A stretch of 64,000 bases of DNA from NCBI GenBank assembly GCA_947167445.1, contig CAMVID010000001.1:256064-320063 (forward strand). The letters run 5' to 3'. Within the stretch, counting starts at the first letter, position 1. Each line of letters begins with the position of its first letter. The position numbers and the translations under genes are program-made. The DNA comes from G11 sp947167445. Its GTDB lineage: Bacteria; Bacillota; Clostridia; Lachnospirales; Lachnospiraceae. The notes under the pieces were generated by a model that ran no database searches, was not told the DNA's origin, and worked only from the letters and a program-made list of their open reading frames with translations. Positions 52,490 through 60,864 of the stretch are shown here, piece after piece.

Positions 52490-53455
52490 ATGAAAAAGAT
52501 ACTGTCGGCAGCATTGCTGTTAATACTGCTTATAATAACCATATTTCTCATAAGAAAAGGTCCCTCAGAATCTAAGTCTGTTTCAAAGACTGCCTTCGGT
52601 CTTGACACAGTCATCACCATAACAATTTACGATGACAATACAGATTCCGAGGACACCCTTAATGGATGCTTTAAACTCCTTAAAGATTATGAGTCACTGT
52701 TCAGCAGAACCATAGAGGGATCTGATATCTATAAAATTAATCATGCAAAAGGTTCATCTGTTTCTGTTAATCCCGACACATATGAACTGGTGAAGCTGGC
52801 CATCTCCTACGCCGAAATGTCAGGCGGTCTTGTGGACCCCACTATAGGCTCCGTTTCTGAGCTCTGGGATTTCCACTCCGATTCACCCGTATTACCGGAT
52901 GAAAAGGCCCTTGCCGAGGCAGTTAAGCATGTGAATTATAAGAATGTCTTATTTGATGATTCCGCGGATGCCATAACACTTTCTGACCCTGAGGCCCGAT
53001 TGGATTTAGGATTCATCGCTAAAGGATATATCGCGGACAGAATTAAAGAATACCTTTTGGATAAAGGAGTCAAAAGCGCCGTTATAAACCTTGGCGGCAA
53101 TGTCCTGGCAATCGGTTCCAAACCCGACGGTTCCCCCTTTAAAATAGGAATACAGGATCCCGGGAAGCCCACAGGAACCCCCTATACTACTCTTGATATC
53201 ACAGACAAGTCCGTTGTTTCTTCCGGCTCCTATGAAAGAAACTTTGTTATTGACGGTATAACCTATCACCACATCTTCGACCCTAAGACCGGTTATCCTG
53301 TGGATACAAACTTGGCTTCCGCATCAATAATCACAGAATCTTCAGTTGAAGGCGATGCATTGTCGACTTATTTATTTATTCTCGGCAAGAATAAGGCTGA
53401 AGAATATGCTTCCGAGCACCCGAATATAGAAATACTGTTAATACCTAATGAATAG
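52490..53455 (+). CDS. apbE: FAD:protein FMN transferase (ApbE)
   Basis: ApbE attaches FMN to threonines of extracytoplasmic flavoproteins, for example Rnf/Nqr subunits. The N-terminus is a signal or anchor helix (ILSAALLLILLIITIFLI). The conserved segments LDLGFIAKGYIAD, INLGGNVLAIGSKP, VSSGSYERNF and HHIFDPKTGYPV are present. The start is ATG at 52490; the in-frame TTG further upstream is the -35 box. It ends at 321 residues, a normal length. It diverges from the GH25 gene. Confidence 0.92.
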   Translation: MKKILSAALLLILLIITIFLIRKGPSESKSVSKTAFGLDTVITITIYDDNTDSEDTLNGCFKLLKDYESLFSRTIEGSDIYKINHAKGSSVSVNPDTYELVKLAISYAEMSGGLVDPTIGSVSELWDFHSDSPVLPDEKALAEAVKHVNYKNVLFDDSADAITLSDPEARLDLGFIAKGYIADRIKEYLLDKGVKSAVINLGGNVLAIGSKPDGSPFKIGIQDPGKPTGTPYTTLDITDKSVVSSGSYERNFVIDGITYHHIFDPKTGYPVDTNLASASIITESSVEGDALSTYLFILGKNKAEEYASEHPNIEILLIPNE

Positions 53456-53457
53456 AA

Positions 53458-53478
53458 AAACCCGGCTTACGCCGGGTT
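53458..53478. terminator. terminator between apbE and the 187-residue gene
   Basis: ACCCGGC and GCCGGGT form a 7-base stem with a TTAC loop. On the minus strand five T's follow; on the plus strand the downstream sequence is AT-rich. It can serve both converging genes. Confidence 0.75.
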
Positions 53479-54040
53479 ATATTAATTCTGGAAAATGTTC
53501 TTTAAGAAAATATCTGTATTCAGGATGATCTTCAGAGTTCTCATACTCTTCTTTTATGGTTTTCGCAAGCCAGTCAATCATTTTCTGCGGTCTCTCGTCA
53601 TACCTTATGATTGTTATCAGGCCTTCCCTCTCGGCTTGTAAGATTGCTTCATAAGCGTCAGGAACAAACTCCACATCTGATACCGGTACCGGTTGACTAC
53701 AGGTAGCAGCATCTGGAATTTGTATTTCAAGTCCCGAATCAGTTATCTCTGAAGCCGAATAAATGTATCCTGAAACGCCTTTATAAGTCTTAATCAATGC
53801 ATCAGGATAATATTCCTCAAGTCTCTGTCGTCCATCAGGATTAAAACCATATGCTCCCCATTTCTTCCAGACACCGTTGTACTCAAATCCTGTTTCTTTA
53901 CAATATTTTTCAACCGCATTGCTCAAATATACCAATGTATTTTCGCGTTTCTTTGAAAAATAAATGAGCGGAATACTATGATTTGATATTCTCGGTTCAA
54001 GCTGCTTTATTTTAGGAACCTGTGATGCGTGATAATACAT
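53477..54040 (-). CDS. hypothetical protein, possibly an ADP-ribosyltransferase-like fold
   Basis: The 187-residue protein starts MYYHASQVPKIKQLEPRIS. The combination of an early YHAS motif, IPLIYFSKKREN and a GVSGYIYSASEI segment recalls small toxin-like or ART-like proteins in which short strands build the active cleft. This is only a weak resemblance. No signal or membrane segments are seen. It lies 18 bases after the broken MazG-like gene and may once have been coupled to it. Confidence 0.6.
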   Translation of the reverse strand: MYYHASQVPKIKQLEPRISNHSIPLIYFSKKRENTLVYLSNAVEKYCKETGFEYNGVWKKWGAYGFNPDGRQRLEEYYPDALIKTYKGVSGYIYSASEITDSGLEIQIPDAATCSQPVPVSDVEFVPDAYEAILQAEREGLITIIRYDERPQKMIDWLAKTIKEEYENSEDHPEYRYFLKEHFPELI

Positions 54041-54058
54041 TTATACTCCCTTAATTCC

Positions 54059-54380
54059 CTACAATTGATTATATTTGGCACTGCTTCCCTTAGCCTTCTC
54101 CACGGGATATTTTGCCTCGTTTTGATCCATCTTCATGTTTACTATTTCGTCTTCATCCCAGCCGAAACAGTCGAGTAAATCCCTGCAGTAAACCAGCACA
54201 TCTGCAAGTTCTTCTTTCACATGCTGCTCATCATACTCGGTGTCGCTCCACTGGAAGCATTCCAAAAGTTATGAAGCCTCAATCACACTAGATTTAGCAA
54301 GGTTCGCAGGTTTATGATATTGCTCCCCATTCACGATCCTCAATGAATTTTCTCATACGATTTATTGTTTCGTAATTCAT
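54059..54380 (-). pseudogene. MazG-like nucleotide pyrophosphohydrolase, broken by a frameshift and a stop
   Basis: The gene would start at ATG 54378-54380 with AGGAG ten bases upstream (MNYETINRMRKFIEDREW). The reading frame breaks at a run of four C's (54325-54328 on the plus strand). Removing one base restores EQYHKPANLAKSSVIEAS. An in-frame TAA at 54269-54271 then interrupts where the family has Glu (ASELLECFQWS). After it the frame continues to the stop with the family metal site EELADVLVYCRDLLD. The two lesions are visible directly; the enzyme is therefore probably lost. The surviving 3' part could at most make a 68-residue fragment. Confidence 0.8.
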
Positions 54381-54398
54381 CTATTATAAAACTCCTTT

Positions 54399-54860
54399 TC
54401 ACTCTTTCATATTATCTTCTTTGAAAGAATATATACTTGAAAGCGCCTGTAGCGATTTCAAAAATGATATCAAGAAAAATAAATCTATATCTATGATACT
54501 CATTTCGTAAAAATATCTCCAATTATAAAAAGCATCCTTGGCCTTCTTTAATAATTCTCCAAAGGTTTCAGAGTCGATTTGCTGTCCTGACATGTTTTGA
54601 TAATTTATAATTGTCATATCAATAATAGTTTCTTTCTCTTCCTTGGAAAGGCCATTAAACAAGTGATTCAAATCATGTCCACGTTCTCCGTTAAGCATAG
54701 ATTTTAAATATAATTCAGCGGCAAAAGATAAATTTACAATAGTCGGAATCAATTTCACCCAATTCTTACCATTTACCTCAATACTTATATCTTTATATAA
54801 CTGAATGCCAACTTTATAGAACTCTCTTGCAGTATTTAGAATTTTACAATCTACAACCAT
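54399..54860 (-). CDS. HEPN-domain-like protein
   Basis: The 153-residue helical protein has features of HEPN domains: NLSFAAELYLKSML, then GHDLNHLFNGLSKEEKE, and later FYNWRYFYE. The R-x4-6-H RNase motif is not clear (RGHDLNH is the nearest), so RNase activity cannot be claimed. HEPN proteins are common in toxin-antitoxin and phage defence. It lies 22 bases after the restriction methylase gene on the same strand and shares its high AT content. Confidence 0.65.
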   Translation of the reverse strand: MVVDCKILNTAREFYKVGIQLYKDISIEVNGKNWVKLIPTIVNLSFAAELYLKSMLNGERGHDLNHLFNGLSKEEKETIIDMTIINYQNMSGQQIDSETFGELLKKAKDAFYNWRYFYEMSIIDIDLFFLISFLKSLQALSSIYSFKEDNMKE

Positions 54861-54882
54861 ATATACACCTTATCGCGGATGC

Positions 54883-56433
54883 TTAATATAATTCAATTAC
54901 TCTTTTTAATTCTTTACATTTAACCTTAGATAGCTCATTTGGTTCTATCTTTTTCAATCCACCTCCGTAAACTCTGCCCTCGGTTTCTAAATCATACGCG
55001 CTAATGCCTTTGAGTGCATTCCATACTTGAATATAGGAAGAATCATTATCATGCAGTATTCTATTTAATTCTTCTTTTGGATATAGTAACAAGTAAGAAT
55101 TGGAAGCAATTGCTTTTGAATGATTTAAAATAAATCTGAAAGGAAGTTTGTCCTCTTTACCCCTTCCCATATATGAACAAAGAAACGGAGTTGGCTCTCT
55201 CTGTTCCTGAAAATACCATTTTTTCCTCGATTTACACAAATACTTTGTTGCAGTAGTTTCTAGTCCACACTTAAGATAATTCCATAAAGCAGGATAGTGT
55301 TCAGCTATTTCTTTTTCGTCTAGATTACAATCTAGTAGATAAAGAGGCTCAGGAATACTCGGAATCCCATTCTCATCTGACAGTACTTCGTCCTCTCTCA
55401 TATTCCTGGGGCTTGGCAAAATAGGTTTGAAAAATTTCATGTCAAGTTTTTTTTCTTTGATTTGCTTTCCATTAAGAATAAAAAAAGCATTATCTCCTGT
55501 CGCCAATCCTCTTTTAATCTCAAAATAATCTCCAATTGTTGGCTCATCAGCCAAAGCATTTATAATATCATCATTGACATGAGTCCATTTTTTAATATGT
55601 GAAAGCGAACCTCTATCAATATACCTGCTCTTATCCGGTTTTTCATGTGACCCGCCATAAGTAAATTGAATTTTATAATCATCTAATGGTTTCGATTTTT
55701 TAAACCAAACGGCACATGAAGAGACTAAAGCATCATTAAAAATACAACTGTCCGAGCTATATCTGTGAACACGAATCAGTTGGACATCATTTAATAAATA
55801 CTCTTTAATCGAAGCCCCATAATTTACATCTAGGAACTCGGTTGGTAGAAGCCATCCACATATAGCTCCTTCAGATAAATACTTGTTTGCAAGCAATAGA
55901 TAATAGCAATACAAACCCGCTAACCCTGAAATTGCTAAACCGGTTTCAATTTTGACTCTTTCCTTAAGATACCTTTTTTTGTCTTTATCCAAATAGTGGT
56001 GCCTTACATAAGGAGGATTCGTAATAAGAAGATTATATAATTCGCCCCCTGAATCAATTACAGTAAAGTCTTCATTTTCTAAATTTATTACATTAGATTT
56101 CCATAATTCATCTGCAACAGAATAGTAATCATAATCAACTTCTATACCTGTAATCTTATTGATATTTTTTAAGTCAGAACACTGGTTTAGCAATGCAGAA
56201 ATAAAGGTCCCCGTTCCAACAGCAGGTTCAAGAAAACGAACCGTTTTATCCGTTAAGAGACTCAAGCCATACCCCATCATCTCATTTGCAATTTCTATAG
56301 GCGTTGAAAACTGACCGTTTTTTCTGCGAGCATCAATATCCTTTGAATTATCAACTTGAAGTTGTCTAAACTCCCTCTGCTTTTCTATATCCCAAGAAAA
56401 TCTAAATCTGATATCCTGTGTTCCCATATCCAA
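54883..56433 (-). CDS. type II DNA adenine methyltransferase (Eco57I-like), XamI-type system
   Basis: The 516-residue protein has the gamma-class N6-adenine layout. The SAM-binding motif is FLEPAVGTGTFIS near residue 65, the catalytic motif ITNPPYVRHHY near 135, and a target-recognition region occupies the C-terminal half. It would protect host DNA against the partner nuclease. The start is TTG or the ATG two codons later; AAGGA fits the TTG better. It overlaps the end of the nuclease gene by about 49 bases. The DNA is strongly AT-rich here: two 60-base lines I counted had 27% and 32% GC. Confidence 0.9.
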   Translation of the reverse strand: MDMGTQDIRFRFSWDIEKQREFRQLQVDNSKDIDARRKNGQFSTPIEIANEMMGYGLSLLTDKTVRFLEPAVGTGTFISALLNQCSDLKNINKITGIEVDYDYYSVADELWKSNVINLENEDFTVIDSGGELYNLLITNPPYVRHHYLDKDKKRYLKERVKIETGLAISGLAGLYCYYLLLANKYLSEGAICGWLLPTEFLDVNYGASIKEYLLNDVQLIRVHRYSSDSCIFNDALVSSCAVWFKKSKPLDDYKIQFTYGGSHEKPDKSRYIDRGSLSHIKKWTHVNDDIINALADEPTIGDYFEIKRGLATGDNAFFILNGKQIKEKKLDMKFFKPILPSPRNMREDEVLSDENGIPSIPEPLYLLDCNLDEKEIAEHYPALWNYLKCGLETTATKYLCKSRKKWYFQEQREPTPFLCSYMGRGKEDKLPFRFILNHSKAIASNSYLLLYPKEELNRILHDNDSSYIQVWNALKGISAYDLETEGRVYGGGLKKIEPNELSKVKCKELKRVIELY

Positions 56434-57350
56434 TCTATTCCTTCCGCAGCCTCATATCCCAAGTAAGCCGAATCAAAATATCCACATAAGAATAAGATAA
56501 ACTCAACATTCTCTCCATATGTTTTTCTTAATTGCTGTATTTTGGTTGCCTCTTCTTTCCTTCTCTTATTAACATTAGTAAAATCCCCTGCTGATTTTGC
56601 TTCAATCATTATAGGTATGTTACCTTTGTAGGCACTCTTTGGATTAATCAATACATCAACAGGAATATTGGCAGTTTGTTTTGCATTCTCAGATACTCTA
56701 ACCTGTACATTGGTTCTAAATGAAAAAGTTCCAGGTGGCATTTCATTAAACCTTGTTCCCTTTTCAGCTTCCACATATCCTTTGTTTTCTAGATACTCGC
56801 GAATCACTCTTAGCTGACGTTTTTCCTGTTCATTTCGAATAATTGGATCCGAAACAGCCCCACATAATCTGTCTGCAACGATTGTGGCTGATTTACTGAT
56901 TTCAATATCTAAAGGTTCTCGATTCTCTTTAATCCAAGTAAAAATATCTGGATCAAGCATGGGAGAGATTGTGTCCACAATCTTCCCCAGTTCTTTTAAT
57001 ACTGTATTTTCTGGGATTCTGTGCGACAAACGAGGCTTCTCTTTATCTTCCATATTCTGAATTAAACTCTTACTTGCTCCTGACAAACCAACAAGACGAT
57101 CTCTCGCGATAGGTGGACAAGTTGACATGCGTAATATCTGCAGAACACCCGGATTCTTCCTTAAAACCTCCGGAGATAAGTTTTTAAAATAACCCGTAAT
57201 TCTCATCGCTTTTTCTACGCCATTTGATGTTGTAAGTCTCGTCTCCCTGAAAGCTTTTGGTGCAAAATCCAAATACCATTTATTGTACATCTCTACAGAC
57301 TTTGCTGTGTCACTTTTCCATCTGTCAGGTTTATCCCTGTTTATCCCCAT
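56385..57350 (-). CDS. XamI-family type II restriction endonuclease
   Basis: The 321-residue protein resembles the XamI restriction endonuclease family. It has the N-terminal SVEMYNKWYLDFAPKAFRETR and a C-terminal core with the likely PD-(D/E)xK site in IPIMIEAKSAGDFTNVNKR (about residues 240-260, with E-x-K). XamI itself cuts GTCGAC; whether this enzyme shares that site is not known. The gene is upstream of and overlaps the methylase gene, as in many type II pairs. Confidence 0.82.
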   Translation of the reverse strand: MGINRDKPDRWKSDTAKSVEMYNKWYLDFAPKAFRETRLTTSNGVEKAMRITGYFKNLSPEVLRKNPGVLQILRMSTCPPIARDRLVGLSGASKSLIQNMEDKEKPRLSHRIPENTVLKELGKIVDTISPMLDPDIFTWIKENREPLDIEISKSATIVADRLCGAVSDPIIRNEQEKRQLRVIREYLENKGYVEAEKGTRFNEMPPGTFSFRTNVQVRVSENAKQTANIPVDVLINPKSAYKGNIPIMIEAKSAGDFTNVNKRRKEEATKIQQLRKTYGENVEFILFLCGYFDSAYLGYEAAEGIDWIWEHRISDLDFLGI

Positions 57351-57379
57351 CTTTAAACAATCTCCTTTACTTACGCTTT

Positions 57380-57775
57380 TTATTCTCCCACTTTTTGTAT
57401 TAGAGCATCCTGTAATACTTGTGAAAAATTAATATTTTGGGCTAGTGCAGCCTCATTAAGCCATTCTGGAATAGTAAGCGTTTTCTTGACAGATTTTGTA
57501 TTATGAGTTCTTCTGTATCTCATAAGGTCAAATTCTATAAGGCATGAAAAATCTCCTTTATCTACAAAGTAATCAGTCGGTATAGATGCTTCTGGTAATT
57601 CCTCATTGTTCTTCAGCTTGTCATCAATACATAGACCTATCGCCTCGACGGCCATCTTGTATGCTTCATCAATGTTTTCTCCCTGAGTAGTACATTCGGG
57701 AAAATCTGGGAAAGAAACCCATAATCCACCACGTTCATCATTATGAAAAATTGCGGGATAAAAATATGTATTCAT
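57380..57775 (-). CDS. HicB-family antitoxin-like protein without a HicA partner
   Basis: The start at MNTYFYPAIFH is supported by GAGGAA six bases upstream. The 131-residue product has the HicB partial RNase H fold (GGLWVSFPDFPECTTQGENIDEAYKMAVEAI) and a C-terminal DNA-binding helix region (LNEAALAQNINFSQVLQDALIQK). HicA toxin genes are small and usually adjacent, but none is found on either side. It may be an orphan regulator, possibly of the restriction system 30 bases downstream. A promoter with an internal palindrome lies upstream. Confidence 0.85.
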   Translation of the reverse strand: MNTYFYPAIFHNDERGGLWVSFPDFPECTTQGENIDEAYKMAVEAIGLCIDDKLKNNEELPEASIPTDYFVDKGDFSCLIEFDLMRYRRTHNTKSVKKTLTIPEWLNEAALAQNINFSQVLQDALIQKVGE

Positions 57776-57822
57776 AGATTTCCTCACTGCTCTTCTTATA
57801 TATGACAATCATTACAATAAAT

Positions 57823-57851
57823 ATACTATACGTGTTAATACGCATAGTCAA
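57823..57851 (-). promoter_or_regulatory. promoter with internal operator for the HicB-like gene
   Basis: TTGACT (57846-57851) and TAGTAT (57823-57828) are 17 bases apart on the minus strand. Between them CGTGTTAATACG (57831-57842) is an imperfect palindrome, a position suited to repression by the HicB-like protein itself. Confidence 0.6.
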
Positions 57852-57929
57852 CTATTTGTTTGATTATTTATTTTATTAATATATCATCGAGATTTTTAAA
57901 AATATAGTGTACGAAGATTTATGAATAAT

Positions 57930-57980
57930 GCAAAAAATCAGGCATCCCCCAAAATATAACTGTATCGAGTCTGCCTGATA
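57930..57980 (-). terminator. terminator after the cytoplasmic xylanase
   Basis: ATCAGGCA (57938-57945) pairs with TGCCTGAT (57972-57979) across a long loop and is followed by six T's on the minus strand. Confidence 0.7.
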
Positions 57981-58009
57981 TATTAAAATTATTTTGATAT
58001 TAGTATGGA

Positions 58010-59218
58010 TTATATAGAAATAAAAAACATATCATCATTTAAAATATGAGCGTCATACTCTTTTCCGTCTATAATAATCTTGTATTCACCCTTGAACGCT
58101 TCAACGTTTGCAATACCTTCATCATTTGTTACGACTAATGTATCTGTCCACCATTCTTCGTGAGTAAGTTTCTTAAGAACATCAAAGGAGGGCTTTCTTG
58201 AATTATCCTTTCTCACAAAACCGCTGGGAGCGCCAAGCCATGCGCCGTCCTTGTAATCCCATGTAGTAATTGCCTGAACCAAGGGATTCTCAAATAGAAG
58301 GCGATACATCTCTTCCACATTTTGTGCCTGTCTTGCTTCTCCCTCAGGAGTTGTTGGCCATTCAGGAACCTGCCAGTCATTGAGATCAACTATATGGGCT
58401 GGCATCAGATCACCGGACACAAATGTATTCTCGGTAAAATGAATGGGAAGTCCGAATCTTGAGAATCTCTCGAGCACATCAAGAACCTTCTCCTTGCCCC
58501 AGTATCCCTGGTGCTGATGAGACTGAATACCGATTGCACTGATAGATACCCCTGCATCAAGGCATTCCTCAATAAGCTCCTCATACTTAGGTGAAGTATT
58601 GAAATCGTTAAGCAGTAAGGTTGCATTAGGATTCATCTTTCTTGCTTCATCAAATACAGTTTTGATAAGTTCAACTCTTCCCTTTTCCTTACAGATTCTA
58701 GTTATGGCATTATCATATTTATCAAATACGGGCATGATAACAACTTCGTTGATAACATCCCACATGTCGATAACGCCCTTAAAGCCTGAGACTTCTCTGT
58801 CAATTCTCTCAAGCTGTTTCTTCATGATAGTCTCGTTATCATATTTAAGCAGCCAGTCAGCACAAACTGTGTGCCAGCAGAGAGGATGTCCTTTTACCTT
58901 AACACCCTTGCTCTTTAAATACTGAGCCGTCTTCATAAGTGCGTCAAAATTGGGTTTTCCTTCCACCGGCTCATATGTGCCCCAATAGAAAGGCAGTGTT
59001 CCATAATTGAATATCTCAAGCCAGCCGTCGGTCACTTCCTTATTTTCAATCTTGCCTTCGGCCGCATAACCTATAAAGTCAAAGGCTCCGCATCCAAAGA
59101 GGAAATCATGATTAACCTGCTTAATCTGGATTCTTTTGCCCTTAACAGGATTGCCGGCACCATCAACCAGCTTGATATCTTTATTAACCACTCTATGAGC
59201 TATTTTCTTATCAACCAT
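58010..59218 (-). CDS. GH10 endo-1,4-beta-xylanase, cytoplasmic
   Basis: The 402-residue enzyme is a GH10 barrel: WYWGTYEP-like YWGTYEPVEGKP, HPLCWHTVC, acid/base Glu in WDVINEVV and nucleophile Glu in IHFTENTF. There is no signal peptide, so it probably degrades imported xylo-oligosaccharides. A short C-terminal domain (about 345-402, VTNDEGIANVEAFKGEYKI) looks like a beta-sandwich. It lies 14 bases after the lipoprotein xylanase gene, an outside/inside pair. Confidence 0.93.
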   Translation of the reverse strand: MVDKKIAHRVVNKDIKLVDGAGNPVKGKRIQIKQVNHDFLFGCGAFDFIGYAAEGKIENKEVTDGWLEIFNYGTLPFYWGTYEPVEGKPNFDALMKTAQYLKSKGVKVKGHPLCWHTVCADWLLKYDNETIMKKQLERIDREVSGFKGVIDMWDVINEVVIMPVFDKYDNAITRICKEKGRVELIKTVFDEARKMNPNATLLLNDFNTSPKYEELIEECLDAGVSISAIGIQSHQHQGYWGKEKVLDVLERFSRFGLPIHFTENTFVSGDLMPAHIVDLNDWQVPEWPTTPEGEARQAQNVEEMYRLLFENPLVQAITTWDYKDGAWLGAPSGFVRKDNSRKPSFDVLKKLTHEEWWTDTLVVTNDEGIANVEAFKGEYKIIIDGKEYDAHILNDDMFFISI

Positions 59219-59232
59219 AATAAAACCTCCGC

Positions 59233-60477
59233 TTAATATCCTGCTTTGTCTTTAATCTGAAGGGCCCCGTACAAAGCATACTTAGGCTTAAAACTCTTGT
59301 CATAAAGCAAGGGACTGTACTCCCTTCTCCAGGAATATCCGTCGCTAAAACCCCAGAAGGTAAAGGCGTCCATCTTAAGCTTTCCGGCGTCAACTCTCTC
59401 AAAAATTCCATTGATGAGGTCATAGTAGAACTTGCCCTGTTTTACCAGATTATCATCAGTGGCTTCTAGAGGCGCCTGATACTTGCCAAGGCAGACATCA
59501 AGTTCCGTCAGCTGAATCTTAAGGCCGGTCTCTGCCAGCTTATCAACAGCTTTAAAGTATCCGGGCAGATTATCTGAAGTATATAGGTGAGCCTGCAATC
59601 CAATACCGTCTATAAGATATCTTCCGTCCTCATCCTTAAGGGTTTCCACAAACTTCACAAGGGTATCTGCCTTATACTGCTCGTTGTAATCATTATAGTA
59701 AAGGTCAATGCTCTCGGGAGCGTATTTGTCTGCAAAGTAGAAAGCATACCAAAGGTAATCATCGCCGATTATCTCGAGCCAGTGGTTCTCCCTCATGGTG
59801 CCGTCTTCCATCCAGGCTTCGTTTACAACGTCATAAGCATAGAAAAGGTCCGTGTAGCCCAGCTCCTCAATCTTTGCAAAGGTACCGCTGATTAAATCTT
59901 CCATTCGCTTAAGCATTTCGTCACGATCGACGAAATCCCCTGAGTTCTCGAAGCCCTCACGAAATAACCATTCCGGCGTCTGAGAGTACCATACAAGAGT
60001 ATGACCTCTCATGGAAAAACCGTTCTCTCTCGCAAACTCAAGAATTGTAAGAACCTCCTTGTTGAAGTCCACAACCACTTTGCCCTCTTCCTTGCTCTTG
60101 GCCTGATTAAGGGCGCTGTCAGGCTTCATGGCATTCTCAACCGTAAGACTGTTAAACTGATTTAATACAGTTTCCTTGAAGCTTCTCTTATTTAATTCAG
60201 ATGAGGAAACACAGGTCCCCACTTTAAGCCCGTGCTTTTCAAATACTTCTTTAAGTGTTGTGTCCACTATTTCCTCCCGGGCCTCCTCTTCTGTTGCTTC
60301 TGTGGATACTTCTTCAGTCGTCGATTCATTACTGGTTTCAATGATTGCTTCTGCCTGCGCAGCATCTTCACCATTTCCTATAGTTCCAGTTGAAGCAGGC
60401 GTTCCCGCTCCGCATCCCGTTATCAGTAGCACGCAGGCCACAGCTATTCCAACCATTTTATTCTTTTTCATTATCAT
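59233..60477 (-). CDS. GH10 endo-1,4-beta-xylanase, surface lipoprotein
   Basis: The signal peptide (KMVGIAVACVLLITGCG) ends in the lipobox ITGC, so the enzyme is anchored to the outer face of the membrane. A Glu/Thr-rich linker leads to the GH10 barrel with HTLVWYSQTPEW, acid/base Glu in YDVVNEAW and nucleophile Glu in QLTELDVCLG. It is 414 residues with no carbohydrate-binding module. The AAAGGAG ribosome site fits either of two closely spaced ATGs. An array of three dyads lies just upstream. Confidence 0.94.
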   Translation of the reverse strand: MIMKKNKMVGIAVACVLLITGCGAGTPASTGTIGNGEDAAQAEAIIETSNESTTEEVSTEATEEEAREEIVDTTLKEVFEKHGLKVGTCVSSSELNKRSFKETVLNQFNSLTVENAMKPDSALNQAKSKEEGKVVVDFNKEVLTILEFARENGFSMRGHTLVWYSQTPEWLFREGFENSGDFVDRDEMLKRMEDLISGTFAKIEELGYTDLFYAYDVVNEAWMEDGTMRENHWLEIIGDDYLWYAFYFADKYAPESIDLYYNDYNEQYKADTLVKFVETLKDEDGRYLIDGIGLQAHLYTSDNLPGYFKAVDKLAETGLKIQLTELDVCLGKYQAPLEATDDNLVKQGKFYYDLINGIFERVDAGKLKMDAFTFWGFSDGYSWRREYSPLLYDKSFKPKYALYGALQIKDKAGY

Positions 60478-60511
60478 AAAGCTCCTTTATAAATCTCAAT
60501 TTTTGACTTTT

Positions 60512-60706
60512 GTACCTAAATGAGCATTCTGACAACTGTTTAGGTACAAGTTTTCAATTGAAAATCTCGTTCTTCACAAATTTCTGTACCTAAATCCAAT
60601 TAAAGTGAAGCATTTAGGTACTCGATTTTTACTATGTACTTGGATTCATTGGATATTTCCGGGTTTTTGAGTACCTAAATTGGTCTGAAACACTCCATTT
60701 AGGTAC
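60512..60706. repeat. array of three GTACCTAAAT/ATTTAGGTAC dyads (array 1)
   Basis: Three 36-base units consist of a 10-base arm GTACCTAAAT, 16 unrelated bases and the reverse-complement arm. Arms lie at 60512/60538, 60586/60612 and 60671/60697, always offset by 26 bases. The first right arm has one mismatch. Units are 74 and 85 bases apart. The array fills most of the gap upstream of the lipoprotein xylanase; otherwise the region 60478-60795 shows no gene. Confidence 0.9.
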
Positions 60707-60795
60707 AAAACTCAAATTTTCATGTTAAAATTCCACGTTCAAATAGTCCTCAAATCCGACCCTTATATTATATCTGATTTCAATCCTAAAAGCAC

Positions 60796-60839
60796 TAAAA
60801 AAGCTTCCACTGCAAATCTATTAAATCTGCAGTGAAAGC
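60796..60839 (-). terminator. terminator after the amidase gene
   Basis: A 12-base stem with one G-T pair (60803-60814 with 60828-60839) is followed by six T's on the minus strand. Confidence 0.85.
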
Positions 60840-60864
60840 CCTTGCATCGAGCGCAATAATAATT

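Noticed and set aside
60512..60706. CRISPR array
   Set aside because: The repeated parts are short inverted pairs, not direct repeats of 23-40 bases with equal spacers, and no cas genes are nearby.
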